DNA of 64,000 bases from the NCBI RefSeq assembly GCF_037094465.1, contig NZ_CP146609.1, forward strand, positions 2,413,501 to 2,477,500, written 5' to 3'. Shown here one piece after another: positions 50,966-60,100 of this stretch. The notes beneath the pieces were generated by a model that was not told the origin of the DNA, made no database searches, and was given only the letters and a program-made list of their open reading frames with translations. A program made the translations under genes and the position numbers. Position 1 is the stretch's first letter, and each line of letters begins with the position of its first letter. The stretch is from Pseudodesulfovibrio sp. 5S69. Lineage in GTDB: Bacteria > Desulfobacterota > Desulfovibrionia > Desulfovibrionales > Desulfovibrionaceae.

Positions 50966-51976
50966 TTACATGCCGACATTGGCGGGTTGGGATTGATAGC
51001 TCATGGCGTTGACCGCCGTCACTGTTCCGGCCGCGCCGTCGATTTCGAACACGGTCCAGACCGTGCCGGGGGCGTTGGGAACGTTGAAGGTCTGCTCACG
51101 GCCATCGCTCAAGAACACCTTCACCGATGCTCCGGACTGCGCCAGGCCGGTGCTCGGATTGGCGTTGCGGTTGGTGTAGTCGTGGACTGCGTAGCGGTAG
51201 ACACCGGGGATGAGCCGATGGATGGTGATGGTCTCCGGCCCGTAGGAACTGGTGTCGTCCACGTCCAATTCCGCCGCCTCGTTTTCGATGGTGTGGGAAT
51301 AGAACACATGGAACCTGCCGCCGGATGGCGTCGGTCCGGTGAGATGGGAATCGAGATCCCGGGGGTTCAGGCCCCACTGCAACACGATGCGGGCGACCTG
51401 GCCGTCGAGTTCGGGCGAGAGAACGATCTGGATGTCGCCGGATGTGTTGGGGTCGGCATTCACCCAGCCATGCCAGGCGATGTATCCCGGCGCGGTGACC
51501 TCTATGTAATAGAACCCTTCAGGTACGGACAGCTCGAACCCGCCATAGGCGTTGGCGAAGGTCTGGAACGCCGTCGGGCCGGTTTCCGAGCGGCGGAATT
51601 CGATCAGCGCGTTGCCGACGCCGCTGGTGTTGAGGGCGTTGACCACCATGCCGCTGAGGAAGACCGTGGCTCCGCTGGCAAAGTCCGGGTGGTCGGCGAA
51701 CCAGGACGGATCGCGGACCTCCAGCAGAACATGGCGAAGGCTGTCCCGGGCCGAGGATCGCCAGACCATGAGCACGGCGTTGCCGATGGTCCAGCCGCAG
51801 CGAATGACACCGTCCGGCCCGATCTCCGCGACCTCCGGATTGCTGGTGGCAAAGACCGGGGCGTCCACGTCGCCGCGCAGTGAGAGCGGAATCCGTTGCT
51901 CGAACTCGCCAGCGGAGAGGCGGATGGAGCGAGGCTGTACCTCCCAGTGGCAAAAGGTTGGCGGGGCATCCGTCAT
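50966..51976 (-). CDS. Ig-like, carboxypeptidase-regulatory-like and DUF2135-like tail protein
   Basis: A 336-aa multidomain surface-type protein. Residues 8-88 form an Ig-like domain (FEQRIPLSLRGDVDAPVFAT, then DSLRHVLLEV) paralogous to the whole upstream 102-aa protein. Residues about 103-170 resemble a carboxypeptidase regulatory-like fold (SGMVVNALNTSGVGNALIEF, ETGPTAFQTFANAYGGFEL). Residues about 190-320 match the DUF2135 pattern (DLDSHLTGPTPSGGRFHVFY, LDVDDTSSYGPETITI, GVYRYAVHDY). The start at 51976 overlaps the upstream stop (ATGA) and follows GGAGG. It is probably a decoration or adhesion subunit. Confidence 0.75.
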   Translation of the reverse strand: MTDAPPTFCHWEVQPRSIRLSAGEFEQRIPLSLRGDVDAPVFATSNPEVAEIGPDGVIRCGWTIGNAVLMVWRSSARDSLRHVLLEVRDPSWFADHPDFASGATVFLSGMVVNALNTSGVGNALIEFRRSETGPTAFQTFANAYGGFELSVPEGFYYIEVTAPGYIAWHGWVNADPNTSGDIQIVLSPELDGQVARIVLQWGLNPRDLDSHLTGPTPSGGRFHVFYSHTIENEAAELDVDDTSSYGPETITIHRLIPGVYRYAVHDYTNRNANPSTGLAQSGASVKVFLSDGREQTFNVPNAPGTVWTVFEIDGAAGTVTAVNAMSYQSQPANVGM

Positions 51977-52281
51977 GAAGGGACCTCCACCGGTGCGGAG
52001 ACGCCGCCGCCATAGACCTCGACCTGAACGTGCCGCAGGCTGAGCCGCTCGGGCGAATCCCAGACCAGAATCATGGCCGCTCCGGGAACGAAGCCGCATT
52101 CGACATTGCCGTCTTCATCGACACTGGCCACGTCGGGATTGGACGATTCGAACACCGGTGTTTCGGGTAGGCCACGGATCGAGAGCGGAATGCGCTGGAC
52201 GAATGGGGATCGCGAGACGCGGATCAGCTTCGGGAAGACATCCCAGTAGTGCGGTTCCTGCGGCTGTTCGAGAGTGTTCAT
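51973..52281 (-). CDS. Small Ig-like tail protein, 102 aa
   Basis: A single Ig-like domain protein. FVQRIPLSIRGLPETPVFES, SNPDVASVDEDGNVECGF and ERLSLRHVQVEV correspond position by position to the N-terminal domain of the next gene's product, so the pair arose by duplication. No signal peptide or membrane segment. It is translationally coupled to the next gene by ATGA and follows the PAAR gene by 10 bases. Confidence 0.75.
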   Translation of the reverse strand: MNTLEQPQEPHYWDVFPKLIRVSRSPFVQRIPLSIRGLPETPVFESSNPDVASVDEDGNVECGFVPGAAMILVWDSPERLSLRHVQVEVYGGGVSAPVEVPS

Positions 52282-52291
52282 GGCGGCCTCC

Positions 52292-52555
52292 TCAGTTGTC
52301 GATGGTGTCGGGACTGCCGGTGACGATGATGGCTCCGCAGGCGGTGATGTCGCCGATGCGGGCGTTGGGCAATCCTTCGGTGATGGTATCGAAGCTGCCG
52401 GTCACGATGGGCGTCACGCCATGCCCCGGGATGGGACAGACGTGCAGATCCCCCATGCGGGCCACCGGCATGCCGTTGTCCAGCGTCCGGCTCGCTCCGG
52501 TGATGATGACGCCGCCGTGACTGCTGATGTCGCCGAGTCGCGCCTGGGAGCTCAT
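52292..52555 (-). CDS. PAAR-domain spike tip protein
   Basis: An 87-aa PAAR protein. The triple beta-prism repeats show RLGDISSHGGVIITGASRTL, ARMGDLHVCPIPGHGVTPI, TEGLPNARIGDITACGAI and VTGSPDTI, with the His and Cys positions that bind a metal at the sharp tip. It would cap the gpV-type spike. The start at 52555 overlaps the upstream stop by ATGA; a longer frame is an antisense-like shadow of the upstream gene. Confidence 0.9.
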   Translation of the reverse strand: MSSQARLGDISSHGGVIITGASRTLDNGMPVARMGDLHVCPIPGHGVTPIVTGSFDTITEGLPNARIGDITACGAIIVTGSPDTIDN

Positions 52556-52926
52556 GGGTTTACCTTCAGCAGCAGATGGATCAGAAAGCCGACGAGTCCG
52601 CCGATGGTGCTGCCGATGGTCAGCACCAGGCCGACGATCTTCCACATGGTCTCGGTCCCCATCTTGGAGCCGACCCGGGCGTGCAGCCGGTCGATCTCCT
52701 CGGCGTGCCGGTGCAGATCGGAATAGATCGAGCGGACCAGTACCTCGACGTTTTCCTTGTCCGATTTCTTCTCGATTTCACGCTCGATCTTCTCGAGTCG
52801 GTCCTGGATTTCCCGGCGGTGGTTTTCGAGGATGCTGCGGAATTCCTCCCGCCAATGATCGAAGGTCCGGGCCAGCAATTCCTCGCTGGCCGAGAGTCCG
52901 GAGGGCGTTGTTGTTCTTTCTCCCAT
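52552..52926 (-). CDS. Coiled-coil protein with C-terminal membrane helix (XhlA/holin-like)
   Basis: A 124-aa protein with a long charged coiled coil (residues 20-85, FRSILENHRREIQDRLEKIE, KSDKENVEVLVRSIYSDLHR) and one C-terminal hydrophobic helix (WKIVGLVLTIGSTIGGLVGF, then LIHLLLK). The layout resembles XhlA-type phage membrane proteins that accompany lysis enzymes, but it is embedded among spike genes. It overlaps the PAAR gene by four bases. It may help the tail or phage cross the inner membrane, or serve lysis with the nearby M15 peptidase. Confidence 0.6.
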   Translation of the reverse strand: MGERTTTPSGLSASEELLARTFDHWREEFRSILENHRREIQDRLEKIEREIEKKSDKENVEVLVRSIYSDLHRHAEEIDRLHARVGSKMGTETMWKIVGLVLTIGSTIGGLVGFLIHLLLKVNP

Positions 52927-52938
52927 GCGATGCTTCCT

Positions 52939-53988
52939 TCAGGTGTTGATCAAGACGGTGTTCGTCGAGCGAATGATGATGTTTCCGGCCACCCCATCCA
53001 TGAACACGAGGCTGCCGGACTTATCGGTGGCGCTGATGCTCTCCTGGCCGGGCGCGGCGTTCATGCGCACCACCTGACCGGCCTTGTCTGTGAGCCGTAT
53101 CTGTTCGGCGGCGGCGGTGGAATCGACCAGGATTTCCTGAGTGCCGTTGAGCCCCCAGATGTGAACCTTCTCCCGGCCCTTGGTGGTGTCGATGAGGATC
53201 TTCTGCCAGCGGGAGCGGCCCTTGTCGCACGAGAGGATGTGGACCTTCTCCTTGTCCTGCCAGGCTTCGAGGATCACCTGCTGGCGGCAGAGGTCGGTGA
53301 GCTGGATGCGGGCGCGGGAGCCGACGATCTGCGAGGCGATGTCGAGCTGGTCGCCTTTCTCGGCGTCCTTCGTGCCTCGCCGCAGGGCGTTGCCGCTCTG
53401 CATCTCCGGCTTCACCTTCCCTTCCATGGTGAGGATCTGCCCGGCGCGGTCGATGATCCGCAGCAGCTCGTCGCCGTCGCGGTCATCGGCCAGGATGGTA
53501 TGGCCGGTTTCGGTCTTGAGCAGGACCTTCAGGCGCGGGCAGTAATACGGCGGATGGCCGTGGTACTTCTTGTGTTCGAGATCGTCATGCCGGTTGGCCT
53601 GATGCTCGACCTTGTCCTCGCAGTCATGGCAGAAGGCGTTGGCGCAGGTGCGCTTGGATTCCTCGGGCTGTTCGCCGGGATTGCTCTTGGCCAGCCAGAC
53701 CCCGGTCCAGATCGGATACTGGACGACGCCGCCCTCGAACTCGGCCCAGACCGAGGCACCTTCCTCGGGGATCAGGAACATGCCGGTGTCGTCGTTGCCG
53801 CCGTAGAGGAAACAGGGCGCGGCCCATTCGGACCAGTTCTCCCGTCCGCTACCGAGCACGGCTGGGATTTCCAGACGGACCCGGCCAAGGCGTTCGGGGT
53901 CGTTGTTGTCGCGCACGAAGGCCCGGTACTTGCCGTACCAGCGGTTGCGGTAGCGTTCCTCGGATTGACGGTCGCGGGTTTCAAGCAT
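52939..53988 (-). CDS. Baseplate spike protein V / VgrG-type OB-fold protein
   Basis: A 349-aa spike protein. Residues about 15-105 are a gp5/gpV OB fold (GKYRAFVRDNNDPERLGRVR, WAAPCFLYGGND, IPEEGASVWAEFEGG, YPIWTGVWL). A Cys-rich insertion (KRTCANAFCHDCEDK) follows. The C-terminal part (residues 160-349) consists of short repeated strands (LLRIIDRAGQILTMEG, IRLTDKAGQVVRMNAA, ATDKSGSLVFMDG), forming the trimeric beta-helix needle that the PAAR protein caps. It overlaps the DUF1353 gene by eight bases. Confidence 0.88.
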   Translation of the reverse strand: MLETRDRQSEERYRNRWYGKYRAFVRDNNDPERLGRVRLEIPAVLGSGRENWSEWAAPCFLYGGNDDTGMFLIPEEGASVWAEFEGGVVQYPIWTGVWLAKSNPGEQPEESKRTCANAFCHDCEDKVEHQANRHDDLEHKKYHGHPPYYCPRLKVLLKTETGHTILADDRDGDELLRIIDRAGQILTMEGKVKPEMQSGNALRRGTKDAEKGDQLDIASQIVGSRARIQLTDLCRQQVILEAWQDKEKVHILSCDKGRSRWQKILIDTTKGREKVHIWGLNGTQEILVDSTAAAEQIRLTDKAGQVVRMNAAPGQESISATDKSGSLVFMDGVAGNIIIRSTNTVLINT

Positions 53989-54400
53989 GCTCCGCCTCCC
54001 GCTTTCGACTGGCGTCCCAGGCCAGCCAGCCGCCCAGACGAACCGCCCAATACATGACCTGCCTTTTCCACAGAGGCACGCCCAGGGCCGCCATCAGTTC
54101 GAGAAAGAGGCGGTCGGCAGCAAGCCGCGAGACCTTGCCGGTGTGGTAGAGATAGTCGTGAACGACGGCCGCCGGGGAATATCGTCCCCAGGGCGGCACC
54201 ACGCGCCAGAACAGGCGCGGCACCGAGGCGAAGTCGGTCTCGAACCCGGCGGGCACTTCGATGATGCGGCCAGCGCCGGTGCGGACACGGAACGGCTGGG
54301 TCAGCCTCGCGGTCATTCCATTGGGCAAGATCTCCACCCGAAGCGGTCCGGAGAGACCCAGCGCGGTGCCGGAAAACAGGGTCTTGGTTTGGGCGCTCAT
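53981..54400 (-). CDS. DUF1353 family phage protein
   Basis: A 139-aa protein of the DUF1353 family, common in phages: PFRVRTGAGRIIEVPAGFET, then DFASVPRLFWRVVPPWGRYS, PAAVVHDYLYHTG and a C-terminal helix pair. The conserved Asp, His and Asp-Tyr suggest an enzymatic or binding site, but no activity is established. The start at 54400 overlaps the peptidase stop by ATGA; a start nine bases earlier at 54409 is also open. Confidence 0.85.
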   Translation of the reverse strand: MSAQTKTLFSGTALGLSGPLRVEILPNGMTARLTQPFRVRTGAGRIIEVPAGFETDFASVPRLFWRVVPPWGRYSPAAVVHDYLYHTGKVSRLAADRLFLELMAALGVPLWKRQVMYWAVRLGGWLAWDASRKREAEHA

Positions 54401-54771
54401 GACCGCCACCTCGCCTTGCCCGACTGGCGCACGTCGAGATGAACCCAGGAGGCGTAGACCCCGATGCCGCCCTCGCGGAAGAGAGGGATCTCCTCGGCGA
54501 TGACCGCCAGTGCTTCAGGCGAAACGCCAGCGGGACAGCTCACGTCGGCCGCCATGCCCAGCGTGTGGAAACTCTGTTCCGCGCCGCCCACCGCCTTGTT
54601 GTGTCGGTTGCAGCGAAAGCCGCTGGTGATGGACAGCGGTTTGCCGATGCGGTCGCGCAGGGTCTGCAGGGCGTCGACCAGGTCGGGATGGACCGCAGCC
54701 GAATGGCCGCAGCAGTTTTTGCCCTTGCAGGCGAATTCCGAACGGTTGAAATTCTTGCTGAGATCACCCAT
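54397..54771 (-). CDS. M15 family peptidoglycan peptidase
   Basis: A 124-aa zinc peptidase of the Peptidase_M15_3 type. The Zn ligands and fold are visible: ITSGFRCNRHN, SFHTLGMAADV (His69, Asp76) and SWVHLDVR (His111). It would cut peptide crosslinks in peptidoglycan, either for lysis or to let the tail penetrate the wall. A CKGKNCCGHS Cys cluster at the N-terminus is common in this subgroup. It overlaps the hub gene by eight bases and DUF1353 by four, so it is coupled to spike assembly genes. Confidence 0.92.
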   Translation of the reverse strand: MGDLSKNFNRSEFACKGKNCCGHSAAVHPDLVDALQTLRDRIGKPLSITSGFRCNRHNKAVGGAEQSFHTLGMAADVSCPAGVSPEALAVIAEEIPLFREGGIGVYASWVHLDVRQSGKARWRS

Positions 54772-56047
54772 TGCCGCCTCCTTGTGTGACCGCGCCGGAG
54801 TCCGCGTCGATGGTCACCATGGCTGGCGGCTCGTTTTGCGGCGTGGGCGGGGCCTCCTTGTCGTTGGGTTTGCCCTGGGACTCGGCGGACTTGTCGCCCG
54901 CGCCCTTGCCGAGGGCGTTCTTCTTGAGTTTGAGTTCGCAGAGATAGCCTGCGCTGCTGATGCTGTGGCGCACCGAGTGGCAGTAGTAGATGCCGGAAAA
55001 CTTCTGGCCCACGCCCTTGATCTCGACGTTTTTCTTGGCGCGTAGCTGGGGAATGCCAATGGTGGCGGCGTCCGCCTCGACCTGGCGCAGCTCGGCCTCG
55101 CGGAACTTGCCTTCGGCGCTGTCCTGGGCGGGCTCCTGGCGCGGCTCTTCGTGAAAGCCTTCGGAACGGTCGAAGCAGGGCACGATCTGCCCCGTCTCCT
55201 GTTCCTTGAAGCTGCCTTCGCCGGTGTTGCCGTCGACCAGATAGGTCTGCTTGCCCAGGGCCGTCCGCTCGGGCGTGGTGGCGTTGTTGGCCTTGTGCTC
55301 GACTACGTCCTTCTTGCGCGGGTCGACGCCGACCGTCTTGGTCTCGACACCCGCGCCCTTGGCTCCCTGGGATTGGGTGCTGGGGCGGAACGAGCGCAGC
55401 AGGCCCTTGGTGTCGGTGAAATATTCGAGGGTCAGCAGCGGCGTTTGGTCGAGTTCGCGGGGATGGAAATGGAGTTCGTCGTCCTGGATGTAGAAGACAT
55501 AGCCGCTGACGCCGTCGCCATCGCGGTCGCGGGCCTTTTCCGCCAGCTCCTTGAGGAACTGGGCGTCCGAGATGTTGCTCTGGGTGACGCGGAGATGGGT
55601 CCCCTTGGTGGCCGTGACCACCGGCGTGAGGCCGTTGGCGGCGGCGACTTGTTCGGCGATTTCCGAATAGAGGATGCCGGGAGCAGGTTTTTGCCAGACC
55701 TTCTGGTTTTCCTTGCCCGCGAGTTTGAAGCCCTTGTCGTAGGCCTTGATGCGGATGGTCGGATCGCCGTTTTCCGGGAAGTCGTAATCGATGTCCTTGA
55801 TGACCGCTTTCTTGCGCGGAGAGAGGTTCCCCACGTAGCCGAAGCGGGCCACGATCTCGTTGCCTTCCTGGAACAGCGGATCGTCGACGAACTGCAGGTT
55901 GCGGTCGGTCACCGACAGTTCGAGGACATCCAACTCCTCCTCGTTGTCGGTGAAAACGAACGAGGTGATCTCCTGGGTGATGTCCTTCGAGAGGTCTTGC
56001 CCCTCGATCTGAATCAGAAATGTCGGCTTGAAGGTATCCAGATCCAT
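54764..56047 (-). CDS. Phage late control D-type hub protein
   Basis: A 427-aa baseplate hub protein of the gpD/gp27/VgrG-N type: PTFLIQIEGQDLSKDITQEI, then VRFGY-like VARFGYVGNL, the helix YSEIAEQVAAANGLTPVV, and SDAQFLKELAEKARDRDGDG with GYVFYIQDDELHF. The C-terminus is low-complexity, Pro/Glu-rich (residues 385-427), and probably flexible. The start at 56047 follows ACCGGAGAGAC, in the same style as the J gene. It forms the hub to which the spike V protein attaches. Confidence 0.87.
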   Translation of the reverse strand: MDLDTFKPTFLIQIEGQDLSKDITQEITSFVFTDNEEELDVLELSVTDRNLQFVDDPLFQEGNEIVARFGYVGNLSPRKKAVIKDIDYDFPENGDPTIRIKAYDKGFKLAGKENQKVWQKPAPGILYSEIAEQVAAANGLTPVVTATKGTHLRVTQSNISDAQFLKELAEKARDRDGDGVSGYVFYIQDDELHFHPRELDQTPLLTLEYFTDTKGLLRSFRPSTQSQGAKGAGVETKTVGVDPRKKDVVEHKANNATTPERTALGKQTYLVDGNTGEGSFKEQETGQIVPCFDRSEGFHEEPRQEPAQDSAEGKFREAELRQVEADAATIGIPQLRAKKNVEIKGVGQKFSGIYYCHSVRHSISSAGYLCELKLKKNALGKGAGDKSAESQGKPNDKEAPPTPQNEPPAMVTIDADSGAVTQGGGNG

Positions 56048-56077
56048 GCGTCTCTCCGGTAGTTCGCAGTTCCCTGC

Positions 56078-56109
56078 TTACTTACCGGAAGGCATGGCGA
56101 GGTGTCGGA
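56078..56109 (-). repeat. Duplicated intergenic element, copy 2
   Basis: Same element as at 49103-49134: TTACTTACCGGAAGG, nine bases, GTGTCGGA. It lies between the LysM-like gene stop and the hub gene start. Confidence 0.7.
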
Positions 56110-56113
56110 CGCT

Positions 56114-56404
56114 TCAGTCGAGCAGGCGCATCTGGACGTGTTCGCGGGAGGGAATGCGCAGCGCCAGACCCGGCTCGAGCGCCAACGGGAAAAAGAGGTC
56201 GTTGTAGTCGCAGATGATCCACCAGAGCCTGGCGTCACCCAGATAGCGGTGCGCGAGCAGATCCAGGCGGTCGCCCTCGACCACGGTGTGCAGGCGGTCG
56301 TCGTGTCTGGGGGTGGTGTCGATGCGCTGGCGCATGCCGAGGGAGGTGCCGTCGCTGTCCCGGTAGAGAACGCAGCGGGCGTATCGGGAATCGCGGCCGA
56401 TCAT
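56114..56404 (-). CDS. LysM-like/gp53-type baseplate protein
   Basis: A 96-aa protein ending in a LysM-like domain: HTVVEGDRLDLLAHRYLGDA then RLWWIICDYNDLFFPLALEP and GLALRIPSREHV. In contractile tails this type joins the tube end and baseplate (T4 gp53, P2 X-like). The start at 56404 overlaps the CIS-tube gene by ATGA; the much longer open frame to 56989 is a shadow. A 66-bp gap with a repeated element follows. Confidence 0.82.
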   Translation of the reverse strand: MIGRDSRYARCVLYRDSDGTSLGMRQRIDTTPRHDDRLHTVVEGDRLDLLAHRYLGDARLWWIICDYNDLFFPLALEPGLALRIPSREHVQMRLLD

Positions 56405-56871
56405 GAGCGCACCTCCGACCAGTTGATGGAACGGTCCACATATTCCTCGAGGACGATGTCCACCTCGGCCCGTTGCGGCAGCAGATTGTCCCGGTCGAAC
56501 AGGCCGAAGAAACGCGCCTTCACCTGCCGGACGATGCAGGTCACGCCCGGGTAGAGATCGCCGAAAATCAGTAGCACACGATGCGGCGCGTTCTTGAGCA
56601 TGGTTCCGGCGTGTTCCGGATATTGCAGCGAGCGGAGCCAGTCGACCTTCTGCTTCACCGGCCCCTTGAACAGCTCGACCTTGAAGGCGATCCGGCGCGG
56701 TTCCCCGGCGACGTACTGGTAGCGCGGATGGCTCATGCCGGGGATTTTGATCGTCGCGTAGTCGGTCGACTTCTCGTCGCTGATGGAGTTGGGGTTGTAC
56801 TGGAATTCGAGCCGCTCCCCCGTGTCGGCGTCCACCAGATATCCCTTGATGGGCTGTTGATCCCAGGCCAT
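56401..56871 (-). CDS. Contractile injection system tube-type protein
   Basis: A 156-aa protein. IKGYLVDADTGERLEFQYNP with NSISDEKSTDYATIKIPGMS and HPRYQYVAGEPRRIAFKVEL is the CIS_tube-type domain found next to LysM in phage tails and injection systems. It ends with VDIVLEEYVDRSINWSEV. It probably caps the tube at the baseplate. It is coupled to the LysM-like gene by ATGA and preceded by the DUF4406 gene. Confidence 0.85.
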   Translation of the reverse strand: MAWDQQPIKGYLVDADTGERLEFQYNPNSISDEKSTDYATIKIPGMSHPRYQYVAGEPRRIAFKVELFKGPVKQKVDWLRSLQYPEHAGTMLKNAPHRVLLIFGDLYPGVTCIVRQVKARFFGLFDRDNLLPQRAEVDIVLEEYVDRSINWSEVRS

Positions 56872-56880
56872 TCCTTACAC

Positions 56881-57186
56881 CTAGGCGATCTCGATGATCG
56901 GCTTGCCCAGTTGTCCGGCCCGGTCGAGTTCCAGCCGCATGCCGCTGGAAATGCCGTTGCCGGTGAACGCCCACACCTCGTCGCAACATTCCATGTAGGC
57001 CAGGCCGCAGGCGATGCCAGTCTCCCGCTGCTCGGGAACGCTGTCATCGGTGAAGGTTGGATACAACAGGTGCGGCGCGAACGGCGCGTGACCGTTTCTC
57101 ATGACCCGTCGGCAAAGCGCCTCGGCGACCTTCACGTTTCGGGCTATGTCACCCGCGAACGGGCTGCAGACAAAGATGCGTTTCAT
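56881..57186 (-). CDS. DUF4406-type nucleoside deoxyribosyltransferase-like protein
   Basis: A 101-aa protein. MKRIFVCSPFAGDIARNVKV, APHLLYPTFTDDSVPEQRET and CDEVWAFTGNGISSGMRLEL match the DUF4406 family, which has the fold of nucleoside 2-deoxyribosyltransferases. It would bind a nucleotide or related ligand; activity is not established. The start at 57186 is directly after GAGAGGA and eight bases beyond the tape measure stop. Its place between the tape measure and tube genes is unusual for a metabolic enzyme and may reflect a nucleotide-related phage moron. Confidence 0.85.
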   Translation of the reverse strand: MKRIFVCSPFAGDIARNVKVAEALCRRVMRNGHAPFAPHLLYPTFTDDSVPEQRETGIACGLAYMECCDEVWAFTGNGISSGMRLELDRAGQLGKPIIEIA

Positions 57187-57194
57187 CGGTCCTC

Positions 57195-60100
57195 TCACAG
57201 GGTTTCGTAGTTTCTGATCTTCCGCTCCCGAAGATCCTTGTAGACGGCCTCGGCCACCTTCCGGCCATCGATGTTGGTGGTCACGCTCAGTTCCACCGGG
57301 CGGTCGGCCAGGCCATCGAGGCGCGAGAGCAGCGATTCCAGAAGCTCGCGCAGACCCGGACCGGCGTCCTCTGCCCGCAGGGGTGTCGCGGGAGCGGTGC
57401 GGGCCGGAGCGATCAAGCGTTCGGAAGGCACCGTCTCGGTCAGTCCGGATTGCAGGGGCTTCGCTATCGGAGTCGGCGCGGCCGTCTTGGGCCGCTCGAT
57501 CCCGGCCGGAGCGGGAGAGGCACTTCCGATTTCCGGTGCCGGTTCCACCGCAAACGGCTGGATGTAGCTCTTACTTACCGGCTCGACGGCCGCCGCGACG
57601 GTCTGCACGGTGCCGCTCATCGGTTGTGGGGGTGGCGCGGCCGTGGCCATGACTGGCTGGAGCATCAGCATGGCGCTCAGGGCCTTGGGCACCAGGCGTT
57701 CGTCCAGACGCGGCACGAGACTGAGCACGCTTTCGATGATGCGTTGCCCAATCGATTCGGCGGGCGGCGCAGCTCCGAGCGGTTGTTTCTGCTCGGCCAC
57801 CTGCGGGACCGGGGTCTGGACTCCCAGCATGGCGCGAGCGGAGGAGAGCAAACCATTGGCGATCCCGGCGCTGCGATCCTTGATCGCCTGAATGCCCGCG
57901 CTCGCGCCACTGGAAAGCCTCTGCCAGAGAGATTGACCCTCGGTACCGGCACTGGCAAAGATTCGGCCCACAGCCCCGGGGACGGCAGACAGCGTGGCAA
58001 CGATCCGGTCGCGAACAGTGACGGCTCCCGTGGCCAGCGCGTCCCAGGCATTGACCTGGGGCGGCGTGATCGCCAGCTCAGGCGTGCCGCCAAACAGGGA
58101 TTGTTTGAGACCTTCGAAGATGGCACCGGCCTTGGCCGCGACGGTTTGTGCGCCGGAGGTCAGACCGTCCCAGAGTTTTCCGGCCATCCGGAAAGGAGCC
58201 GAGGCGGCGTCCATGAGGTTTCCGCCCGCCGTTTTGACCTGCTGCCACGCTCCCGCAGCGGCCGAGAGAATCCCGCGAGCGGCGAAGCCGAACACTTTCG
58301 CGGGCAGCGACTGGGTAAGGCTCATGCCGTCGGCGAGGGTCTTGAGCAGCGCGGAACCGGAGGCGGTCAGGCTGGCGAGTGGTCCCTCGCGGGCATCGGA
58401 GAACGGCAGCAGATTGCGCAGCTTGCCCAAGGCGTTCTTGAGCATGGTGAAGGGATAGGTCACCGCCGACCAGATCCCTTCGCCAAGGGTGATCAGTAGC
58501 TTCTTGCCCGCCTCAAAGAAGGTGGTGTCCCCGGCGAAGAAGGAGCGCACGGTGGCAAACAGATCCCGCAGGGTGCTGATGATCGGCAGATTGAGAATCG
58601 CCTGGCCGATCTGTCCGGCGGCGTCGGCCACCAGGCGTCCGATGGAGGTGAAGATCCCGGAAATGAAATTCCAGACACCGACCACCACATCCCGCGCCCA
58701 CCGGAACGGGGTGGCGAGAAAATCGTAGACCGCGCCGCCGATGACCTTGAGACCGTCCAGCAGGGAAATGTCACCGGTCAGCACCTGCCAGACCGCATAG
58801 ACAATCTTCCCGGTGGCCATGAAGGCCTCGCCGATCATGCGCACGGGCAACAGGAACTTGTAGATGAACTTGGCCGCTCCGACTAGAGACCCGACGATGA
58901 TCTTGCCGACCCAGACCACGCTGCGCACCACCACCGCCAAGGCTCGGACGATGAGCGACAGGTTCCAGGCCACGATCTTCAGCGCGAATGCCAACCCCTG
59001 CAGAAGCACACCGGCGACGGTGCCGATAACCGTGCCGAAGGTGCGCCAGGACGACCCATCGGTGGCGCTGGCGGCCACGCCGAAGATCTCCACCACCGAA
59101 AAGACCGCGCTGGCCAGCGCCGCATAGGCGCTCATCAGGGTGCGGACGGTCGGTTCGAGGATGGCGCGGATGCGGCCAAAGGCATGGGAAAAAGCGCCCC
59201 ACAATCCGGCCAAGGCTTCGCGAACGCGATAATAGGCTTTGAAGACGGTGACCACGAAGCCCAGCAGTCCGGCGGATTCGAGCTTATGGGCCAGTTCGGC
59301 CGACATCTGCCCGACGCCGCCGCTGAGCGAGCCCACCAGCTCCCTGATCCCCCGGAAGACCAGCGAGACCTTGTTCCAGGCCCCGGTGATGACATCCTGG
59401 ATGCCGCCGAAATTGGTTTCCCAGGCGCGTTTTAGCAAATACACCGAGAGGATCACGCCAGCGATAATCGCGGTGACGGGCAGAAAATAGGTCGCGACCG
59501 CCGAACCCACTCCGGCGAGCGCGGCGCTGATGGCCACGAATCCGGCCTTGATGGCGGGCAGCATGAGTCCCACCATGCCTACGGCGGCGGTGACGGCTCC
59601 GGCTACGACCAGAATGGTGCCGAGGGCCATGGACAGTCCCAGGACAACCCGGGTCACGCCCGGCATCGATTTGGCCATGCGTTGCAGGAACAGAATGAAG
59701 CGGGAGACGCCGTTGATCACCGGCGTCACCACCGGTAGCAGAGTGCGTCCCAGGATTTCGCTGAGGTTGGCCACCTGCTGGCGCAGGAGCAGGAACCGGG
59801 CTCCGATGTCCTGGTTCATGGCGTCGGCCATCTGTTCGGTGACCGCCGTGCCGGTCTTCATGGCCCGGCCCACCGACTGGATATTGCCTTCGAGGCTCCC
59901 CATGCCCGCCGACATCTGCAGCAGGAACTTGACCGCCTCGTCGGAACCGAAGGCCTTCTTCAGCTTCACCTGGGCGGCGGCGTTGGAGAGATCGGGGAAC
60001 TGGCGTTTGATCTCCTGCAGAATGGGAACCACGCCCTTGAGACGTCCGCTGGTGTCGGTGAAGGACAGGCCCAGCTCGTCACCGGCCTCGGCCGCCTTCA

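Noticed and set aside
57568..57580. Third occurrence of TTACTTACCGG inside the tape measure gene
   Set aside because: Only the first 11 bases match, the second part of the element is missing, and it lies within coding sequence.
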